Position numbers and translations under genes: made by a program. The notes below the pieces were generated by a model. It searched no databases and was not told the origin of the DNA. It was given only the letters and a program-made list of their open reading frames with translations. This document shows positions 17,802-26,206 of a stretch of DNA of 64,000 nucleotides, piece by piece; the first letter of the stretch is position 1; each line of letters starts with the position of its first letter. This DNA comes from Sphaerochaeta pleomorpha str. Grapes (GTDB taxonomy: Bacteria; Spirochaetota; Spirochaetia; Sphaerochaetales; Sphaerochaetaceae): contig NC_016633.1 of the NCBI RefSeq assembly GCF_000236685.1, positions 1,922,001 to 1,986,000 on the forward strand, given 5' to 3'.

Positions 17802-20099
17802 TTATGCTTTCTGCCCCTCAATCGCTTCCAGAACCCGTTGGGCAGTGGCAGGATGCAGCAGGCCGGCACTCTTTGTATGGTCGCTTACCGCTTCCACGGC
17901 ATCCCTCAGTGCGTTGAATACCGAAACCCCATAAATCAAAGGAGGTTCCCCGACGCCTTTGGACCCCAAAACCCCGGCAACTTTGTCTTTGGATGGAACA
18001 AGATTGACATCCATGACAGGGGGAAAATCAGAGATGAGGGGAACTTTGTAAGTCGAGAAAGAAGTTGCAAGCGACTTTCCCTGTGGTGAATACTGAATAT
18101 CTTCGGTAGTCACAAACCCAAGGCCCTGCATAAAGCCACCTACCACCTGGCCCCGGTCGATTTCGTAGTCAAGGATGTTCCCTCCCTCATGGCGGAGATG
18201 AACCTGGGTAAGGGCATAGGTACCTGTCAAGGTGTTTACTTCCACCTCAGCCAGGCAAACCCCATTGGTAAAATAGGAGAATGGGGTCCCTTTGCCTTTC
18301 AAGATGTCATAGCTTAGTCCCGGCGTCGCATAGTGAGCCTGGGCACCAAGATTGCAACGGTTGAAATAACAATAGGACGCTAGGGAGGCAAATGTTTGTT
18401 TCTCACTGGCCATACGCACGTCCCACCACATTCCATCCTTGAACTCGATGTAATTGGGGGCTTCTGCCAGATGGAATTTCTCGCTAAGGAATTTGGCAGC
18501 GGCTTTTTCCAATTCAGTGCGAATCTGCAAGCAAGCCATTCTAGCAGCTTCTCCATTGAGGTCGGTACCGGTAGAGGCTGCAGTCGAAGCTACGCACCCA
18601 ATTCTTTTGGTATTGGTGCTTTCGCAATGGACACTGTCTTCGCTGACTCCCAAGGTTTCGGCAACTATCATCTCTACTTTCGTATAGAGACCCTGTCCCA
18701 TGTCGATACCGCCATGGCTCACGCTAATTGACCCGTCGCTATAGACATATACCAATGCGTTCCCTTGGTTGAGAAACGTTGCAGTAAACCCTATCCCGTA
18801 TTTGACGGGCACAATCCCGATACCCCGTTTGGTATACCGATGGGATCTATTGAAAGCATCGCAGGCTGAACGAAGCGAAGGGTAATCACAGTCGGTCATT
18901 AAAGTCTCATAAATCTGAGGAATGGCGACTTCCTCGAGGACCATGTCATAGGGGGTTTTCTGCCCATCATGGATAAAATTCCTCTGTTGAATTTCCATAA
19001 CCGGCAAACCTAGGTTCTGGGCAATTCCAGCAATGATCGCTTCCATAACCAAAGTTGCCTGGGGAGCCCCGAATCCCCTAAAGGCAGTATTCGCCGGCAG
19101 ATTTGTCTGGCAACAATAGCCTGTAATCCTTGCATTGGCGAGGAAATAGGGCCCACAGATACCTAAAACGGCCCTTTCCATGATGGCTACTGTAAAATCC
19201 TCATAGAATCCCCCATTGGCATACATATCCACTTCAAAGGCGGTAATTACCCCTTTGGCATTATACCCTACACGGTAATTGCTTTTATAAGGATGGCGTT
19301 TGCCTGTCCAGGCAAAATCATCGCTCCTGTCAAGAATAACAGCACAGCTTTTCCCACTCATATATAGACCGAGGGCTGCAATTCCAGCCCACATGGTTCC
19401 ACCGCGTTCCTTGCCTCCGAAGGCTCCACCGACTCGGTCTACATCAACTTCAACTTTATTGACGGGAAGTCCCAGCAGAAGGGCCACCACCTCCTGTATA
19501 TCGGTTACCGCTTGGGTCCCACAGTGAATCTTCACTCCCACCCCATGTTCACCCTTCATGGCAAAAGCCCTTTGGGTTTCTATATAGGCGTGTTCCTGGG
19601 CATGGGACTCAAACGTACCCTCGAGTACGCCATAGGCATTAATAAAACCTTCCTCAAGATTACCGGAGGTCACTGTCAACGGGGCCTCATAAAAGCATTT
19701 TTTGTCTATGGCTTGGTCCAGGGAGAGAATCGGTTCCTGTACTGCGACGAGTACATGTACAAGTCGGGCTGCCTTGCGTGCTGTCTCGGCATCGGTTGCA
19801 AGTACCACACCGACCGGTTGACCTATATATTCTACGGTATCAAAGGCAAGCAGGGGTTCTTCCACCCTCCTGATAGCTCCAATTGCATTCTGTCCGGGAA
19901 TATCTGAGGCAACAAAGTGCCCGACTACTCCTGGGAGGGCTAAGATTGGTGAAAAATCAACGGTAATGAGTTTTCCCTTGGCTTCAGGGGAAACGACAGG
20001 ATAGGCATACAGGAAGGTAGAAAGGTTTTCAGACTCCCCTGAGAACTTTGCTTCCCCGGTAACTAGGGGTTGGAGGTTTTGTGCACGTTTATTGCTCAT
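17802..20099 (-). CDS. Xanthine dehydrogenase-type molybdenum-binding subunit
   Basis: 765 residues, the usual size. It shows VEYIGQPVGVVLA, the substrate-pocket glutamate region QEHAYIETQ, GGAFGGKE (molybdopterin site), TAFRGFGAPQA with the conserved arginine, GGIDMGQGLYTK, and the catalytic glutamate in GSKGVGEPPLIYG. All residues expected of a xanthine or hypoxanthine hydroxylase are present. The ATG overlaps the stop of the iron-sulfur/FAD subunit gene (ATGA). It would hydroxylate purines brought in by the downstream importer. No XdhC-like insertion factor is encoded nearby. Confidence 0.9.
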   Translation of the reverse strand: MSNKRAQNLQPLVTGEAKFSGESENLSTFLYAYPVVSPEAKGKLITVDFSPILALPGVVGHFVASDIPGQNAIGAIRRVEEPLLAFDTVEYIGQPVGVVLATDAETARKAARLVHVLVAVQEPILSLDQAIDKKCFYEAPLTVTSGNLEEGFINAYGVLEGTFESHAQEHAYIETQRAFAMKGEHGVGVKIHCGTQAVTDIQEVVALLLGLPVNKVEVDVDRVGGAFGGKERGGTMWAGIAALGLYMSGKSCAVILDRSDDFAWTGKRHPYKSNYRVGYNAKGVITAFEVDMYANGGFYEDFTVAIMERAVLGICGPYFLANARITGYCCQTNLPANTAFRGFGAPQATLVMEAIIAGIAQNLGLPVMEIQQRNFIHDGQKTPYDMVLEEVAIPQIYETLMTDCDYPSLRSACDAFNRSHRYTKRGIGIVPVKYGIGFTATFLNQGNALVYVYSDGSISVSHGGIDMGQGLYTKVEMIVAETLGVSEDSVHCESTNTKRIGCVASTAASTGTDLNGEAARMACLQIRTELEKAAAKFLSEKFHLAEAPNYIEFKDGMWWDVRMASEKQTFASLASYCYFNRCNLGAQAHYATPGLSYDILKGKGTPFSYFTNGVCLAEVEVNTLTGTYALTQVHLRHEGGNILDYEIDRGQVVGGFMQGLGFVTTEDIQYSPQGKSLATSFSTYKVPLISDFPPVMDVNLVPSKDKVAGVLGSKGVGEPPLIYGVSVFNALRDAVEAVSDHTKSAGLLHPATAQRVLEAIEGQKA

Positions 20100-21517
20100 A
20101 GGGTTTCCTCCCTTCCACTCTGTTTCAGGAAATGGGATACTACATGGTTTGCGACAAGCGCTTTCCGATAGGAGGCTGAACCCCTGATATCAGAAAGGGG
20201 AACAACCTTCTCACTAAGCGAAGTACCGATTGCTTCAATTTCCTCAACCGGAATCTCAAGGGAAAGGTCTTTGTCCTTCAGGTCGAAGGTAACCACCGTA
20301 GGGGCTACACCCCCGATAGAAATGGTCCAGTGCACAATATCTTTTCCCTGCACGACCATATTCGAAGCACTGTTAATCGAAGCAATGTCTACACTCGATC
20401 GTTTTCCTGTCTTGAGGAACGAGATAGTCTGTCCAGCTTGCAACGGAGGTATGATTACTTCGAGTACGATTTCCCCTTTTTCCAGTTGCATTTGCTTATA
20501 CCCCGTGTAGAACGAGGTTAGGTTCAGTTCCCTTAGTTTCCCCTTTGCATTCACGACCAACACTGTGGCATTGGCAGACGAAAGAATTACCGTTGCATCG
20601 CCTATGGGAGAGGCATTGCAAAGGTTTCCCCCAAGTGTAGCAACATTACGAATCTGTTTCGATGCCATTTGCAGCTGTAGTTGGCCTAGGGTCGGAAGCC
20701 AATTGAGTACCGTCCTGTCAAGCACAATGCTCTCAAGCGGTAAGGCTGCGCCAATATGCAGACCATCTTCCTTGATTTCTATTCGTCTTGATTCTTCAAG
20801 CTGAATGACATCGATAACCTGAAGGGGGCGTTCTCCCTTTGTATGGAAGGAAACCCCGAGATCAGTCAAACCGGAAATAATCTGTGCATCTGGCATTTGC
20901 TGCAGGGCTACGCACAGTTCATCGATTGTCACAGGGGTCCTCCATTCTTCAGTATTCAGAAATTGCGAAAGATTCTTCACAGCATTCTGGCAAGACCGAA
21001 TGGAGGGGGGAACAATTATCTCGGTTCCTTGGTAGCCTATCATCTGTTCTGCAGCTTTTCGAATACCCTCGTACCCTGTGCACCGGCAAATATTGCCCTG
21101 CAAGGCTATCTCCACATCCTTCATATCAGGGATGGGGTTCATAGAGAATAACGAGAAGAACGACATGACAAAACCTGGCGAACAGAAACCGCACTGGACA
21201 CCATGTTTGTCGATTATGGCTTTCTGTATGCAGCTGAGCGCTGTCTGATTTCCTACCCCTTCGACTGTCACCAGAGACTTTCCCTGCAATCTTCCCACGG
21301 GTAAAAGACAGGAGGCCACTGAACGGTATACAAACCCTGATTCTTCCCAAGACCCGATGGAAACTGTACAGGCCCCGCAATCTCCATCTGAGCATCCTTC
21401 CTTGGTCCCTGTCATTTCCAGTTCGCTACGCAGCAGATCAACGGTCCTTTGCATAGGATCTGCAAGAATTGTTTTTTTCTCCCCATTGAGGAAAAAGGAT
21501 ATAGGTATCTTATGCAC
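20096..21517 (-). CDS. Xanthine dehydrogenase-type iron-sulfur/FAD subunit
   Basis: 473 residues. The N-terminal 160 hold two [2Fe-2S] domains: EGCSDGDCGACTV, then QCGFCSPGFVMS and NICRCTGYEGI. The C-terminal part from about residue 190 is an FAD domain with LGGNLCNASPIGDA. Fusing these parts while leaving the molybdenum subunit separate is a known bacterial arrangement. A GTG start at 21517 is chosen because AAGGA sits eight bases upstream; the alternative TTG at 21523 is too close. It transfers electrons from the molybdenum subunit to NAD or another acceptor. It follows the GntR gene by 18 bases. Confidence 0.92.
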   Translation of the reverse strand: MHKIPISFFLNGEKKTILADPMQRTVDLLRSELEMTGTKEGCSDGDCGACTVSIGSWEESGFVYRSVASCLLPVGRLQGKSLVTVEGVGNQTALSCIQKAIIDKHGVQCGFCSPGFVMSFFSLFSMNPIPDMKDVEIALQGNICRCTGYEGIRKAAEQMIGYQGTEIIVPPSIRSCQNAVKNLSQFLNTEEWRTPVTIDELCVALQQMPDAQIISGLTDLGVSFHTKGERPLQVIDVIQLEESRRIEIKEDGLHIGAALPLESIVLDRTVLNWLPTLGQLQLQMASKQIRNVATLGGNLCNASPIGDATVILSSANATVLVVNAKGKLRELNLTSFYTGYKQMQLEKGEIVLEVIIPPLQAGQTISFLKTGKRSSVDIASINSASNMVVQGKDIVHWTISIGGVAPTVVTFDLKDKDLSLEIPVEEIEAIGTSLSEKVVPLSDIRGSASYRKALVANHVVSHFLKQSGREETL

Positions 21518-21535
21518 GTTCAAATTCCTTCTGTT

Positions 21536-22378
21536 TTAATTAACTTGGTTCTCGTTGTTTAAACCGGATGAGTATACATCCTGTCTTCTCAGCATACTGA
21601 GCCGGATATATCTAGTATCGAAATAGGCATTTACTTTCAAAATAGGAACTTGGCGCAAGGTGTAATACACAGAGTGCAATTGCAACAAGGCCAAGGGTTT
21701 CTCTTTGATCGAATAAGGTTTGAAGTTTCTCAAATCCTCAGTAGTGCAGGCGAGAAGATCGGCGATATCGCTGGCCACCTGGACGCCACCCTGAGCTAGC
21801 AGGACATCGAACGTTGAGGCTTTGATTTCTTCCTTTGTAAGGGAATGACCTTGCAAGAGAGAAAGCGGGAATATATCCTCACAAAAAATAACTGGCATAC
21901 CATCGGCAAAGAAAACCTTATGGACAATATAGATTTGATCACCTTTCTTCAGATCCAATTCCTGGGCAGTAAGAGGATCGGGAGTATGAAGGGTTACTGA
22001 TAAGACTTCTACAGAGGCCGTGTAACCGCAAGCATTGATAGCTTGTTCAAACTCTACAGCCGGAGTAAGTTTTACCTTTAGGCTCTTATAGTTGCAGTTA
22101 ATGTACGTCCCTTTGCCATGCAAGGAATAAATCACGCCTTCCTGGGCAAGTTCCTTGATGACTTCACGCAATGATATGCGACTCACATGTAAAGCTTCAG
22201 CCAAGGCCATCTCACTTGGGAGCTTGAATCTTCCGGCCTGATATTCTGTATCTATGAATTCAAGAAGGTTTCTTCTTGTCGTTACCGTAACGGACGAACT
22301 GATCACAGGTCGTATTGTTGAAGGAGTGTTATTGTGTTGCTTTACCGTTTGAGATTCATGTTCCATTTTACCCGCCAT
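21536..22378 (-). CDS. GntR-family (HutC/UTRA) transcriptional regulator
   Basis: 280 residues. The winged helix spans about residues 32-95: FKLPSEMALAEALHVSRISL and REVIKELAQEGVIYSLHGKGTYI. A UTRA ligand-binding domain follows (QIYIVHKVFFADGMPVIFCEDIFP). It is the first gene of the operon with xanthine dehydrogenase and the BMP importer, so a purine or a derivative is the likely effector. A perfect palindrome overlaps its own promoter, pointing to autorepression. The start may be 22378 or 22366; neither has a strong ribosome site. Confidence 0.9.
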   Translation of the reverse strand: MAGKMEHESQTVKQHNNTPSTIRPVISSSVTVTTRRNLLEFIDTEYQAGRFKLPSEMALAEALHVSRISLREVIKELAQEGVIYSLHGKGTYINCNYKSLKVKLTPAVEFEQAINACGYTASVEVLSVTLHTPDPLTAQELDLKKGDQIYIVHKVFFADGMPVIFCEDIFPLSLLQGHSLTKEEIKASTFDVLLAQGGVQVASDIADLLACTTEDLRNFKPYSIKEKPLALLQLHSVYYTLRQVPILKVNAYFDTRYIRLSMLRRQDVYSSGLNNENQVN

Positions 22379-22411
22379 TGTTAGTATATTGCATACACAT
22401 TTATCGAGAGA

Positions 22412-22430
22412 TAAGAGGTAAGACCTCTTA
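22412..22430 (-). promoter_or_regulatory. Candidate GntR operator
   Basis: TAAGAGGT-AAG-ACCTCTTA, perfect 8-bp arms with a three-base spacer. It lies directly after the -10 and so covers the transcription start, the place for a repressor. It is 34-52 bases upstream of the GntR start. Confidence 0.7.
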
Positions 22431-22431
22431 C

Positions 22432-22460
22432 TTTATAACATAGCATTCCACTACTGGCAA
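22432..22460 (-). promoter_or_regulatory. Promoter of the gntR-xdh-BMP operon
   Basis: On the minus strand, -35 TTGCCA (22460-22455), 17-bp spacer, -10 TATAAA (22437-22432). Confidence 0.65.
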
Positions 22461-22748
22461 GAAATTACAAAATGCAATTAACTATATTCGAGCGATTTTG
22501 TTTTAATTTTTTGAAAGCTTGCCTAAAGATCAGGATGGAAGGCAAGTAGAATGGACAGGTTTCACAAAATTGTTGTCCTGCAGTCAAAACTGTATGTACA
22601 TACATTACTCACTCAGATAGCAAGCAACAGAAAAAACCCACTTCAATCGCTATTTTCCAGAAATAATAGCTACAGAAGTGGGGTAAAAACAGTCATCCCT
22701 CAGTCGAGGGTTTACACCTTCTTATCCAGGTGCGGTTGTCCCAGACTA
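22461..22748. other. Intergenic region between the purine operon and the DUF6544-like gene
   Basis: No gene is seen. It holds the upstream flank of the purine-operon promoter and the terminator at 22631-22683. The small ORF at 22551-22937 crosses the next gene antisense and has no ribosome site. Confidence 0.6.
22631..22683 (-). terminator. Terminator of the MarR/DUF6544-like operon
   Basis: On the minus strand CCCCACTTC and GAAGTGGG close a long hairpin with an inner GCTATT/AATAGC stem, followed by TTTTTT. Confidence 0.85.
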
Positions 22749-23603
22749 TCAGAAATACTCAATATTTACATTGTCACTGTCAAAATAAAGGAGGTCTCCC
22801 TCACTGTAGTTCCAACTTGCCTGCATGAGGGAGGGAAGCAGCAGGTCATCGACTTTGTGGTAGTTGCCGCAGTGGGCTGTCCACCTCACCTGCTCCATTT
22901 TCCCATCCATACTGGTCGCCATCCGATCATCGGTTGAGAAATAAATCATCTCGCCTTCTTCAGAAAAGGTAAAAACACCACTACAGCTAAAATTGTAATA
23001 TGCAATCGTTGCCTTGGCATGGGTATCGTCGATTGACTCCCAGCTTATATAGTCCTGCAAGGCCGAAGAGGGGACAAACAGGCACTCGCTGAGCATGGTT
23101 ACCAAAGAAGCAGAGCCCATTGCATTCCCTTTCTGGTTAAACAGGGTAAACATCTTTCCCAGAACCCCCTTCATCGAGCCTTTCCCGGCAACAAAGGAAT
23201 CCAAGCCCTCGAAGGGAAGCCTATAGATCGATGAATCTATATAGGCGATACGCTCGGGTTTTGCAACCGCATTGTACTGGGTATAATCTATGGCTATTGT
23301 CGGCTTGTCTCGGCCAAGGGAAAACGCCACATTCTTGAATGTCGCTTTCATTCCCTGCATCTTTGCTTTCCCAATAAAGCCGCAATGTCTGAAATATCGC
23401 TGGACAGGAAGAGGAAGGGATGCGATATCTGCTTCGGAGAATACCTCGCCACCTGCTTCTGTGAAAGAAAAATTCTGTTGTGCCAACCTCTCGAATTCGG
23501 TTTTCGTCGGTGAATAGGGCAACAGGAAATACACGATAACACAAAGAAGAATAAAGCCTAACCCTAAGAGAATACCCATGATTACGGTTCCTTTTTTATA
23601 CAT
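22749..23603 (-). CDS. Membrane-anchored DUF6544/DUF6920-like protein
   Basis: 284 residues. One N-terminal membrane segment, VIMGILLGLGFILLCVIVYF, is followed by an extracytoplasmic domain of about 240 residues. The motif LPLPVQRYFRHCGFIG and the later YISWESIDDTHAKATI are what I recall from DUF6544 proteins, which are lipoprotein-localisation-fold-like and of unknown role. The start at 23603 lies inside the last codons of the MarR gene (eight-base overlap), which fixes the operon. The longer frame to 23702 lies within MarR and is not used. It may be the regulated output of that MarR protein. Confidence 0.72.
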   Translation of the reverse strand: MYKKGTVIMGILLGLGFILLCVIVYFLLPYSPTKTEFERLAQQNFSFTEAGGEVFSEADIASLPLPVQRYFRHCGFIGKAKMQGMKATFKNVAFSLGRDKPTIAIDYTQYNAVAKPERIAYIDSSIYRLPFEGLDSFVAGKGSMKGVLGKMFTLFNQKGNAMGSASLVTMLSECLFVPSSALQDYISWESIDDTHAKATIAYYNFSCSGVFTFSEEGEMIYFSTDDRMATSMDGKMEQVRWTAHCGNYHKVDDLLLPSLMQASWNYSEGDLLYFDSDNVNIEYF

Positions 23604-24045
23604 GTTTCTTTTCCATTTGCTCGATATTTCTGGCGAGCAGAGAAAACCCCTCACAAAGCCCCTGCAACGTTTCAGAGGAAAACCCTTGAAAGAGTCTCTC
23701 AAGAAACGCCACTTCCCTCTCTTCCCTTCCTTTCAGATACTCAAGACAATCCGAAGTCACGGAAACCTGAAGGACCCTTGCATCTTCTGAGCTCTTCTCC
23801 ATTTTCAGAAAGCCTAGTTTTTCCAGCAGCGATGCCATTTTCTTGGTATTCTGGTGGGAACTCCCTCCCAGGGCAGCAAGCTCACCAAGGGATAAAGAGT
23901 CCTTGCCGCTGTGCATCAGCAATGCAAGCAAAAGCCATTGCTTCACTGTAATCTTATCATCGAATTTATCACCGATAACCTGCAACCTATTTGACAGTGC
24001 AAACAGACTGCCAAATACAAACGCTTTCCTTTCCATCTCTTCCAT
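23596..24045 (-). CDS. MarR-family transcriptional regulator
   Basis: 149 residues with a MarR winged helix: SLGELAALGGSSHQNTKKMA, and LEKLGFLKMEKSSEDARVLQVSV across the wing, with the typical D-x-R. The gene has a strong promoter with a palindrome on the start site, so it is probably self-repressed. It is co-transcribed with the DUF6544-like gene. Confidence 0.88.
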   Translation of the reverse strand: MEEMERKAFVFGSLFALSNRLQVIGDKFDDKITVKQWLLLALLMHSGKDSLSLGELAALGGSSHQNTKKMASLLEKLGFLKMEKSSEDARVLQVSVTSDCLEYLKGREEREVAFLERLFQGFSSETLQGLCEGFSLLARNIEQMEKKHV

Positions 24046-24065
24046 ATACGCATCACACCCTTTTA

Positions 24066-24112
24066 GTAACTGGTTACCTTTTAATATATAGCAGTTCCCT
24101 TTCCCCTGTCAA
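24066..24112 (-). promoter_or_regulatory. Promoter with palindromic operator ahead of the MarR gene
   Basis: Minus strand: consensus -35 TTGACA (24112-24107), 18-bp spacer, -10 TATATT (24088-24083). Just downstream, GTAAC-CA-GTTAC (24077-24066) covers the expected start of transcription. Confidence 0.72.
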
Positions 24113-24421
24113 GAATACCTTAAGGTAGCTGTCTTTTCCTCTTCTCACCCTACCAAAAGCCCTTTACCATAGGTCCTGACAGGTAATTGCTGTGCATAAT
24201 CCTATACAATCCTTCATTAGACTTTTGAAAATAGCAAAAAAGACTTCATCGAAGTCAGAATAAGGCTCCAGACCAATGACAAGATAAGTTGAATAGGGGT
24301 TGGTTGAATCAACGGTATTCATTTCTGCAAAACCTATAGAGAGGACCCTAAAGAGAAACCCGCCTTGGTTTTTCACCGGCGGGCTTCTCTCATTTGGCTA
24401 ACCTAAACCAAGAGAACACAG
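24113..24421. other. Intergenic region between marR and asnB
   Basis: About 310 bases between the divergent-side MarR promoter and the asnB stop. It contains the asnB terminator at 24352-24390. The 70-codon minus-strand ORF at 24164-24376 begins inside that terminator and has no ribosome site. Confidence 0.55.
24352..24390 (-). terminator. Terminator of asnB
   Basis: CCCGCC pairs with GGCGGG, extended by AGAGAA/TTCTCT. In the asnB direction the hairpin is followed by TTTCTCTTT. Confidence 0.75.
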
Positions 24422-26107
24422 TTATTTGTTGTAAGCCTCGTCATGTACTCCAAAGATTGCCCTTCCGCTGGGCTCGTTCATCTTCTTGAAGGCTTCGTCC
24501 CATTCCAGGGCAATGGCGGTGGAACAGGCAACGGAGGCTTCATGGGGAACACACTTTGCAGCACTTTCACTAGGGAAATGGCTGGCGAACAGGGAACGGT
24601 AATAATACTCTTCCTTGGTGGCAGGCGTATTGACGGCAAAGCGCTTAGAGGCAGATGCAAACTGCTCGTCTGTCACCGCTTCGCTTGTCATCTTTTTAAG
24701 TGTATCGATCCAGTTATACCCGACACCGTCGCTGAACTGTTCCTTCTGCCTCCAGGTTATCTCGGGAGGAAGAAAATCCTTGAAAGCCTCGCGAACAATC
24801 CACTTTTCAATAAGGGGCTTGCCGTTCTCTTGGATCGGGGACATCTTTGACTCGGGATTCAGGTTCATGGCAATATCCATGAACTCTTTGTCCAAGAACG
24901 GAACACGCCCTTCAACACCCCAGGCTGCAAGAGATTTGTTAGCCCTCAGGCAGTCATAGAGGTGCAGTTTACTCAACTTACGTACGGTCTCTTCATGGAA
25001 TTCCCTGGCATTCGGAGCCTTATGGAAGTAGAGATAGCCCCCGAAGAGCTCGTCACTCCCTTCCCCTGAGAGCACCATCTTGATTCCCATCGACTTGATA
25101 ACCCTGGCAAGCAGATACATCGGGGTAGCTGCCCTGATAGTGGTAATATCATAGGTTTCCAGATGATATACAACATCGCTGAGTGCATCGAGGGCTTCCT
25201 GGATGGTAAAATGTACCTCATGGTGAACCGTACCAATGAAATCGGCTGCAATTTTTGCTGCCTTCAAGTCAGGAGAACCCTCCAGACCTATGGCAAACGA
25301 ATGCAGACGAGGCCACCAGGCTGCTTCTGAGTCACCTGACTCTACACGTTTCTGGGCATACATGGCAGTGACAGCTGCAATAACCGAACTATCAAGTCCG
25401 CCTGAAAGCAACACCCCATAAGGAACATCACTCATGAGCTGGCGCTTAACTGCGGCTTCCAGACCCGTACGGACAGCTTCTACGCTGCTTGAGTTGTCTT
25501 TAACGTTGTCATAGCTCTCCCAGGAACGGGAATACCATTTGGTAGCAGCTTTGTCCGGGCTGTAGAAATACTGACCTGGGAAAAATTCCTCGATAGTCGT
25601 ACAGGTACCCTCAAGGGCCTTCAACTCGCTGGCGACATAATAGCGACCTTCACCGTCCCAACCCTGATAGAGGGGAATAATTCCCATATGGTCACGGGCA
25701 ATGAAATAGACATCTTTTTCCCTATCGTAGAGGGCAAAGGCAAAAATCCCGTTGAGTTCCTCAAGGAAATCGGGCCCTTTGTCCCTATAGAGAGCCAGGA
25801 TGACCTCACAGTCACTCTGGGTCAAGAATTCATAGGTACCTTCATACTGCTTGCGGATTTCCTGGTGATTATAGATTTCGCCGTTGACAGCAAGAACCAA
25901 ATTACCATCTTTGCTATAAAGCGGTTGTCCTCCACTGAGCGGATCGACGATTGCCAGCCTTTCATGGCTGATAATCGCGTCCGATCCCGTATAGATACCG
26001 GACCAATCCGGACCTCTATGACGAATCTTCCGCGACATGTCCAGTACCTTGGCCCGCAAGGGAGCACTGTCACCTTTGATGTCAAACATACCTACAAATC
26101 CACACAT
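24422..26107 (-). CDS. asnB: Asparagine synthase (glutamine-hydrolysing)
   Basis: 561 residues. The start at 26107 gives MCGFVGMF, where cysteine 2 is the glutaminase nucleophile exposed after methionine removal, and GGAGGT lies upstream. The N-terminal class II glutaminase domain has RHRGPDWSG and HERLAIVDP, and VNGEIYNHQEIRK. The C-terminal synthetase domain has the PP-loop LLSGGLDSSVIAA and LSGEGSDELFGGY. It makes asparagine from aspartate, ATP and glutamine. It follows argD by 82 bases, and that gap holds its own promoter and a hexaloop/terminator leader like those of glnN and the glutamate synthase operon. Confidence 0.95.
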   Translation of the reverse strand: MCGFVGMFDIKGDSAPLRAKVLDMSRKIRHRGPDWSGIYTGSDAIISHERLAIVDPLSGGQPLYSKDGNLVLAVNGEIYNHQEIRKQYEGTYEFLTQSDCEVILALYRDKGPDFLEELNGIFAFALYDREKDVYFIARDHMGIIPLYQGWDGEGRYYVASELKALEGTCTTIEEFFPGQYFYSPDKAATKWYSRSWESYDNVKDNSSSVEAVRTGLEAAVKRQLMSDVPYGVLLSGGLDSSVIAAVTAMYAQKRVESGDSEAAWWPRLHSFAIGLEGSPDLKAAKIAADFIGTVHHEVHFTIQEALDALSDVVYHLETYDITTIRAATPMYLLARVIKSMGIKMVLSGEGSDELFGGYLYFHKAPNAREFHEETVRKLSKLHLYDCLRANKSLAAWGVEGRVPFLDKEFMDIAMNLNPESKMSPIQENGKPLIEKWIVREAFKDFLPPEITWRQKEQFSDGVGYNWIDTLKKMTSEAVTDEQFASASKRFAVNTPATKEEYYYRSLFASHFPSESAAKCVPHEASVACSTAIALEWDEAFKKMNEPSGRAIFGVHDEAYNK

Positions 26108-26125
26108 ATTCAGTACCTCCAGATA

Positions 26126-26169
26126 CAAAAAAGACGTTCCTCTCCCTTAAGATTGGAACGCCTTTGTTC
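26126..26169 (-). promoter_or_regulatory. asnB leader: AAAGGC hexaloop hairpin overlapping a terminator
   Basis: Minus strand: GAAC-AAAGGC-GTTC (26169-26156) is a 4-bp stem with a six-base loop that has A at position 1 and G at 4. The same loop plus 3' side, AAAGGCGTTCC (26165-26155), pairs over 11 bp with GGAACGTCTTT (26140-26130), followed by a T-tract: an intrinsic terminator just ahead of asnB. The two structures exclude each other. This matches the leaders of glnN and the glutamate synthase operon. Confidence 0.72.
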
Positions 26170-26177
26170 TTGGGAGG

Positions 26178-26206
26178 ATAGTACTTGCTTCAGGCCAAAG
26201 ATGCAA
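26178..26206 (-). promoter_or_regulatory. asnB promoter within the argD 3' end
   Basis: Minus strand -35 TTGCAT (26206-26201), 17-bp spacer, -10 TACTAT (26183-26178). Expected start near 26171, two bases before the hexaloop hairpin. Confidence 0.55.

Noticed and set aside
24164-24376. 70-codon ORF between marR and asnB
   Set aside because: It starts inside the asnB terminator, has no ribosome site and no recognisable domain.
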